The notes beneath the pieces were generated by a model. That model did not search any database. It worked only from the letters and a program-made list of their open reading frames with translations, and had not been told where the DNA came from. Made by a program: the position numbers and the translations under genes. From SKVL01 sp964559575 (lineage in GTDB: Bacteria > Patescibacteriota > Minisyncoccia > Phycocordibacterales > CSBR16-193): a stretch of 20,642 nt of DNA. Positions 16,601-20,642 of this stretch are shown here, in pieces (position 1 is the stretch's first letter; the number at the start of each line of letters is the position of its first letter). The stretch lies in NCBI GenBank assembly GCA_964559575.1, contig CAZLGQ010000006.1:1-20642 (forward strand). Reading direction: 5' to 3'.

Positions 16601-17329
16601 ATCTTCTAAAAGTTTTTTCTCCAGATCCTTAAGATCTATCTGTTTAAAAATATCATATACAGCTTCAGCGCCTATACCGTATTCAAAAAGAGAACCATAA
16701 CGCATAGAATATCTATGACACTCAACCTCACTTAAAACCATTTTCTCTTGAACACTTTTTATTTCTTTTTTAGCTGACTCTAATCTTTCTTTTAACTGTT
16801 CTTTCTCTTTTTTATCCAGATCTTTAACTTTAGCTTTATACTCAGAATCTACTTCTTTAAGAAGCCTTTCTCTTTCATCTTCATCAACATGTGTAATGAT
16901 ATAACCTGAAAAATACATAACCTTTTCCAGATCAGACATAGGTATTCCAAGTATAAGACTTATTCGTGATGGTATACCTCTTAAAAACCAAATATGCGAA
17001 ACCGGTGCAGCAAGTTTTATATGACCTATTCTTTCACGACGTACTACAGAACGAGTTATTTCAACTCCACACTTTTCACAAATTATTCCTTTATAACGTA
17101 TACCTCTATATTTTCCACAGTAACATTCATAATCTTTTTCTGGACCAAATATTTTTTCATCAAAAAGACCATTTTTCTCGCTTCTTTGAGTTCTGTAATT
17201 TATTGTTTCCGGTTTGGTCACCTCTCCATGAGACCAAGATTGAATACGCTCCGGAGAAGCAAGCTTCAAAGTTATAGAATCAAAGTCATTTATTGTTGCT
17301 TTTTTAATTTTATGAGGACTGGTTTTCAT
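13628..17329 (-). CDS. rpoC: DNA-directed RNA polymerase subunit beta'
   Basis: The 1233-residue catalytic subunit is full length for a compact bacterial beta'. The N-terminal zinc ribbon is intact (Cys69, Cys71, Cys84, Cys87). The clamp coiled coil for sigma binding lies near 260-350. The Mg-binding motif NADFDGDMM (499-507) supplies Asp501, Asp503 and Asp505. The bridge helix covers about 790-828 (THGSRKGQTDTALRTAQAGY). The second zinc site is Cys835, Cys907, Cys914, Cys917. The trigger-loop region runs from QLTMRTFHAGG to DITQGLPRVEELFE (948-978). No large lineage-specific insertion is seen. It follows rpoB after 28 bases and precedes dnaG after 26. The start (MKTSPHKIKKATINDFDSI) fits the family; no Shine-Dalgarno is present. 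Confidence 0.98.
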   Translation of the reverse strand: MKTSPHKIKKATINDFDSITLKLASPERIQSWSHGEVTKPETINYRTQRSEKNGLFDEKIFGPEKDYECYCGKYRGIRYKGIICEKCGVEITRSVVRRERIGHIKLAAPVSHIWFLRGIPSRISLILGIPMSDLEKVMYFSGYIITHVDEDERERLLKEVDSEYKAKVKDLDKKEKEQLKERLESAKKEIKSVQEKMVLSEVECHRYSMRYGSLFEYGIGAEAVYDIFKQIDLKDLEKKLLEDYEKTGSAEKLKLNKRIALVHSLMSAGLRPEWMFLTHIPVIPPALRPMVPLDGGRYATSDVNDLYRRVINRNNRLKKLKDIQAPEVILRNEKRILQEAVDALIDNSMRQGSTQSVATQQKGVLKSLADNLKGKRGILRRSLLGKRVDYSGRSVIVIGPELALDECGLPKHMALELFKPFVISGLLKREFAYNIRGASRLIEEGVPEVWEILEEVIKGKYVLLNRAPTLHRLGIQAFKPILIEGNAIQVHPLICPAFNADFDGDMMAVHVPLSEEAQFEARNIMASDKNILKPGNGDPIISSKLLDIVLGCYWMTKVLDGEKGEGKVFSNPNEAITAYSFGHVGFRARIKVLASDKAKYKKFNEELFETSVGRLFFNSVLPDDFPYVNYQVDRKYMGVIVDELIETYGIENIPFIMDKIKNFGFKYATYSGITWGIDEVKIPEKKWDLIEEAKERSDKVVEQYEMGLISSNERVRKNIEIWHKVKSDIEKLIPETFTEKDSAYDMWQSGARGSLSQITQMAGMKGLIQKTSGDTMEFPILSCSKEGLSPIEYFITTHGSRKGQTDTALRTAQAGYLTRRLFDVAQDVIVREDDCGTKDSMLVSKKTTSGISDSIVKIIKGRFLADTVKDPSGNILFKKGHYIEKEDAVAMEDAGVEEVWVRSPLTCKSKQGICTKCYGVDFGNNSIVDIGEAVGTVAAQAIGEPGTQLTMRTFHAGGAASVGGDITQGLPRVEELFEKRQPKNPAAISHVNGVVTNIKETEKGKIITVLPDIEEKGSSSKNAKSEIEHIASPLRVVNVKEKQEVKKGDIMTDGSADLDELFKYAGREKTQMYIIDEISKLYELQGESVSRKHLEVVVKQMFSRRKIKKPGDTNFMFGEVVEEVVVDKEKKRIKKEGGEEIKSEPIVMGITEVALTRKSFLSAASFQNTTRVLTDGAVQGKEDNLTGLKENVIIGRLIPAGTGFEGSMKAESVRKLKERMTEAREVGGGDQEE

Positions 17330-17357
17330 AATAATAAGATAACTTTACTTTTTAATT

Positions 17358-20300
17358 TTATTCATTCTCTTGTTTTTTTTGTAACTCAACATCAAGTGCT
17401 ATTCCTCTTAAAGTATTTAGAAGAACATTAAAAGATGCTGGGGTATTCAACTGTTTAATAGGTTCACCTTTCACCATTGCATCAAATGCAGCCGACCTTC
17501 CTGTTATGTCATCTGATTTAATGGTAAGCATTTCACGTAGATTATAAGCAGTTCCATATCCCAATAATGCCCAGACTTCCATCTCTCCCAACCTTTGACC
17601 TCCGTTCTGAGCTTTTCCACCTAAAGGTTGTTGAGTGATCAAGGAATAAGGTCCTATAAATCTCATATGAATCTTATCTTCAACCATATGGTGGAGTTTT
17701 AATATATACATATATCCAACAGCGATATCTTGATCAAAAGCTTCTCCTGTTCTACCATCATAAAGTTTTGCTTTTCCACTTCTATTAAAATCAATTTTTT
17801 CTAACTCATCTTTTATTTCTTCAACATCAGCACCGGCAAAAGGAGGTACGATGGCTTGATAATTCAAAGTATTTGCAGCCATACCCAAATGCATTTCCAG
17901 TATCTGCCCCAAATTCATACGACTAGGAATTCCCAGAGGAGTTAAAATAACATCAACCGGAGTACCATCTTTCATATATGGCATATCTTCTTCAGGAAGT
18001 ACTTTTGATATAACACCCTTATTTCCATGTCTTCCTGCAAGTTTATCACCGACAATAACATTTCTTATCTGAGCAACTTCAATATGTATCCTTTTTATTA
18101 TTCCGGATTCTAATCTGTCTCCATTTTCTCTTGAAAAGATCTTAATTCCTATAACTCTTCCTTTTTTACCTCCTTCTATTCTTTTAGAAGTATCTTTTAC
18201 ATCACGAGCTTTTTCACCAAAAAGAGAACGCAAAAGTCTCTCCTCAGGAGTTAGCTGAGTTTCTCCTTTAGGTGTGATCTTTCCTACAAGAATATCCCCT
18301 GTCTCAACTTCAGCTCCAAGGCGAATTATTCCATCTTCATCTAAATTACGAAGCTTAGCCTCTCCAACATTAGGTATATCACAAGTTGTTACTTCAGGAC
18401 CTAACTTTGTGTCTCTAACATAAACAACAAATTCTTCTATATGTATACTGGTAAATTTACTATTTTTTATAAGTCGTTCAGAAATAATTATTGCATCTTC
18501 ATAGTTAGCTCCGGACCAAGACATAAAAGCTACTAAAGCATTCTGCCCCAAAGCTATTTGGCCATTATCACTAGAAGATATATCAGCTAAAATGTCACCT
18601 TTTTTAACTTTCTGACCTTTAGTTACACTAGGTCTTTGATGAAAACATGTAAAACTATTGGTCTTTGAAAACTGTATTAATGAATATTTCTTTTCTTTTC
18701 CTTCTTTAGTCTTTAAAATTATTTTTCTGGCATCAACATAAGTTATTTCACCAGCTTCTTCAGCACAAATAACTCTACCCATATCCTTAACTGCCTGTTC
18801 CTCAACTCCGGTAGCTACTATAGGTGCTTCAGGGATAATACAAGGTACAGCTTGTTTCTGCATATTAGAACCCATAAGCGCCCTACTGGCATCATCATGA
18901 CTTAAAAAAGGCACTAAACAAGTAGCAATAGAAAAGGCTTGTGAAGTTGCTACATCTATGTAATCCACCTCGGAAACAGGAACGACTCTATGTACACCCT
19001 TAGTTCTTACGGCCACTTCTTCATCAAGTAATTTTCCTGATTCATCTCTATTAACCGCGGCATGAGCTATTTTATAGTTTTCCTCTTCCAGAGCACTCAT
19101 ATACGTGATCTCTCCTGTAACAACACCTTTTTCAACTTTAGCATAAGGAGACTCTATCATACCAAAATCATTAACCCTTGCATAAAGAGTTAATCTCAAA
19201 ATAAGACCTATATTAGCACCTTCAGGAGTATGAACGGGACACAACCTTCCGTAATGAGAAGGATAAACATCTCTAACCTCAAAACCGGCCCTGGCTCTAT
19301 TTAATCCTCCCGGCCCCAAAGCCGACAGAGTACGTAAATGCTCTATTTCGGTTAAAGCATTTTCCTGTTGCATGAATTGAGATAATTGATTGGTAGTAAA
19401 GAACTCTTTTATACGAGCCTGTAGAGGTTTGGGAGAAATAAAATTAACAGGTAGTGTCATTTCTGTTTCTATTGTAGACATTCTATTTTGTATATTCCTT
19501 TTCATCTGAGCCATACCAACTCTTAGTTTCTGTTGAAATGTTTCATCAAAATATCTAACTCTTCTTGAACCTAAATGATCTATATCATCTTCTTTAGCAT
19601 TAGGGTCACTATTTAGATCAGCTATATTATTCATAATAATAACCATATCTTCTACGGTTATTTCCTTTTTCTCCAGATCTTTTTTATTTAAAGGTAAATT
19701 AAACCTTTTATTAAAAGAGAAACGTCCCACTTTAGAAAAATCATAACGATCAGAAGAAAAAATTGAACGAACAAAAGCTAAAGCATTCTCAGGTGTAGCT
19801 ACATCACCATCCCTTAAACGCTTATACAATTCAGCTGCAGCTTGATTAACATCTTTAGCTGTATCTTTCTCAAGAGTCTTTTCAATACAGTCAAGAGCTT
19901 TTTCATTTTCAGAAAAAAGATCTTTTATCTTTTTATCAGTTTCAGCCCCCAAAACTCTTAATAAAGAAGTTAAAGGTATTTTTTTCTTACGATCAATTCT
20001 AACATAAGCAACATTGTCAGGTTCGGTTTCTATCTCGATCCAGGACCCTCTTAAGGGCACAACTTTGGCTCCAAAATATCTATCACCTTTTATTAATGAA
20101 GAAGTAAAGAAAACCCCAAACGAACGAGCCAACTGAGGTACGATCACTCTCTCAATTCCACTTATAATAAAAGTAACATTACTGGTCATCATCGGGATCT
20201 CGGACATAAATATCTCCTGCTCTTTTTCAGTCCCTAAAATTTTATTCTTTAATTTTACCTTTACTTTAAGCGGAGCTTCATAAGAAAGTTTATGTTCCTT

Positions 20301-20552
20301 AGCCTCCCATTCAGTTACTGCCGGCTCTCCAACTTCTATATCCCCAAACTCAATTTCAAACTTTTTTTCTGTAAAATCTTTTATGGGAGAAAATTCTTGT
20401 AAAACTTCTTTAATACCTTCATTTATAAGTTTTTGAAAAGATTTTTTCTGTTCCTCAACTAAATTAGGTACGGGTATTAGAGGTTTTCTATAGGCTTTAA
20501 AATATTTCTTGGGATATTGACCAATACTAATAGGATTAGATTTTGAATTCAT
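17358..20552 (-). CDS. rpoB: DNA-directed RNA polymerase subunit beta
   Basis: The 1064-residue subunit forms half of the RNA polymerase core and lacks the large insertions of proteobacterial RpoB. Recognisable blocks: the N-terminus YFKAYRKPLIPVPNLVEEQ (17-35), the lobe/protrusion, the rifampicin region NQLSQFMQQENALTEIEH (388-405), SALGPGGL (410-417), RDVYPSHYGRLCPVHTPEG (427-445), GDKLAGRHGNKGVIS (835-849) with the active-site-facing lysines, and the C-terminal GEMEVWALLGYG (989-1000) ending in ALDVEL. In the rifampicin pocket Gln395 and Thr408 replace the residues equivalent to E. coli Asp516 and Arg529. rpoC follows 28 bases downstream. A hairpin pair lies directly upstream (20587-20622). 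No Shine-Dalgarno precedes ATG 20552. Confidence 0.98.
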   Translation of the reverse strand: MNSKSNPISIGQYPKKYFKAYRKPLIPVPNLVEEQKKSFQKLINEGIKEVLQEFSPIKDFTEKKFEIEFGDIEVGEPAVTEWEAKEHKLSYEAPLKVKVKLKNKILGTEKEQEIFMSEIPMMTSNVTFIISGIERVIVPQLARSFGVFFTSSLIKGDRYFGAKVVPLRGSWIEIETEPDNVAYVRIDRKKKIPLTSLLRVLGAETDKKIKDLFSENEKALDCIEKTLEKDTAKDVNQAAAELYKRLRDGDVATPENALAFVRSIFSSDRYDFSKVGRFSFNKRFNLPLNKKDLEKKEITVEDMVIIMNNIADLNSDPNAKEDDIDHLGSRRVRYFDETFQQKLRVGMAQMKRNIQNRMSTIETEMTLPVNFISPKPLQARIKEFFTTNQLSQFMQQENALTEIEHLRTLSALGPGGLNRARAGFEVRDVYPSHYGRLCPVHTPEGANIGLILRLTLYARVNDFGMIESPYAKVEKGVVTGEITYMSALEEENYKIAHAAVNRDESGKLLDEEVAVRTKGVHRVVPVSEVDYIDVATSQAFSIATCLVPFLSHDDASRALMGSNMQKQAVPCIIPEAPIVATGVEEQAVKDMGRVICAEEAGEITYVDARKIILKTKEGKEKKYSLIQFSKTNSFTCFHQRPSVTKGQKVKKGDILADISSSDNGQIALGQNALVAFMSWSGANYEDAIIISERLIKNSKFTSIHIEEFVVYVRDTKLGPEVTTCDIPNVGEAKLRNLDEDGIIRLGAEVETGDILVGKITPKGETQLTPEERLLRSLFGEKARDVKDTSKRIEGGKKGRVIGIKIFSRENGDRLESGIIKRIHIEVAQIRNVIVGDKLAGRHGNKGVISKVLPEEDMPYMKDGTPVDVILTPLGIPSRMNLGQILEMHLGMAANTLNYQAIVPPFAGADVEEIKDELEKIDFNRSGKAKLYDGRTGEAFDQDIAVGYMYILKLHHMVEDKIHMRFIGPYSLITQQPLGGKAQNGGQRLGEMEVWALLGYGTAYNLREMLTIKSDDITGRSAAFDAMVKGEPIKQLNTPASFNVLLNTLRGIALDVELQKKQENE

Positions 20553-20578
20553 AAATATTTAAAAATTAACTTTACAAT

Positions 20579-20603
20579 TAAAAAAAGAGTAAAAGAATTA
20601 CTC
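20579..20603 (-). terminator. Hairpin with T7 tract upstream of rpoB
   Basis: On the minus strand GAGTAA (20603-20598) pairs with TTACTC (20592-20587) around a five-base loop and is followed by seven T residues. This is a weak but properly built intrinsic terminator 34 bases before the rpoB ATG. It may end the upstream gene outside the window or attenuate rpoB, a position where many bacteria have an attenuator between rplL and rpoB. Confidence 0.5.
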
Positions 20604-20622
20604 CGAGTTTAAATATACTCGG
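20603..20622 (-). promoter_or_regulatory. Second hairpin overlapping the rpoB-upstream terminator
   Basis: CCGAGT (minus strand 20622-20617) pairs with ACTCGG (20608-20603) around an eight-base AT loop. Its 3' arm shares base 20603 with the terminator's 5' arm, and coaxial or mutually exclusive folding is possible. No ligand-binding structure can be recognised and the upstream part is cut off by the window edge. Confidence 0.4.
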
Positions 20623-20642
20623 TAATAAACTTTTAATTATTC

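Noticed and set aside
20553..20578. Possible promoter directly before rpoB (TTGTAA and TTTAAA)
   Set aside because: The hexamers are only about nine bases apart instead of 16-18, so they cannot act as one promoter.

Overview
The window is a 20.6 kb piece of an AT-rich bacterial chromosome carrying housekeeping genes. It most likely comes from a Patescibacteria/CPR organism, probably of the Parcubacteria/Paceibacteria type. This is inferred from the style of the proteins: a multi-TM sensor of the kind common in that group, a UvrC without helix-hairpin-helix domain, a TruB without PUA domain, a one-chain UvrD-like helicase/RecB-like nuclease, compact RNA polymerase subunits and almost no intergenic space. 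TGA, TAA and TAG all serve as stops (TGA ends ddl and uvrC), so the code is the standard one. This argues against the UGA-recoding Gracilibacteria/Absconditabacteria. No mobile element, CRISPR array or phage gene was found, and no gene-free stretch exceeds 300 bases.

Layout. Minus strand, 1-3487: a truncated membrane sensor (its C-terminal part lies beyond the left edge), tRNA-Ala(TGC), D-Ala-D-Ala ligase and a short UvrC. Plus strand, 3572-4675: a two-helix membrane protein and a membrane-anchored SurA/PrsA-N-like protein, closed by a terminator shared with the convergent truB. Minus strand, 4741-5499: truB, divergent from the plus-strand pair hisS and an RNase H-fold exonuclease (5541-7424). 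Minus strand, 7426-20552: the helicase-nuclease, then reading upstream rpoD, dnaG, rpoC and rpoB. In the transcribed direction rpoB-rpoC-dnaG-rpoD are separated by only 26-42 bases and end at a strong terminator, so core RNA polymerase, primase and primary sigma factor may be one transcription unit.

Expression signals are the most unusual part. None of the start codons examined has a recognisable Shine-Dalgarno sequence. For several genes a good -10 element ends only 6-7 bases before the ATG, which predicts leaderless mRNAs. The clearest case is hisS (TTGTTA, 17 bases, TACAAT, 7 bases, ATG). Upstream of rpoB two overlapping hairpins, one with a T7 tract, look like a terminator or attenuator. 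Other points of interest are an archaeal/eukaryal-looking HisRS, a rifampicin pocket altered at two known contact positions, and a Lys-rich AT-hook-like tail on the sigma factor. I see no clear sign of a wholly new multi-gene system; the leads are regulatory and evolutionary.
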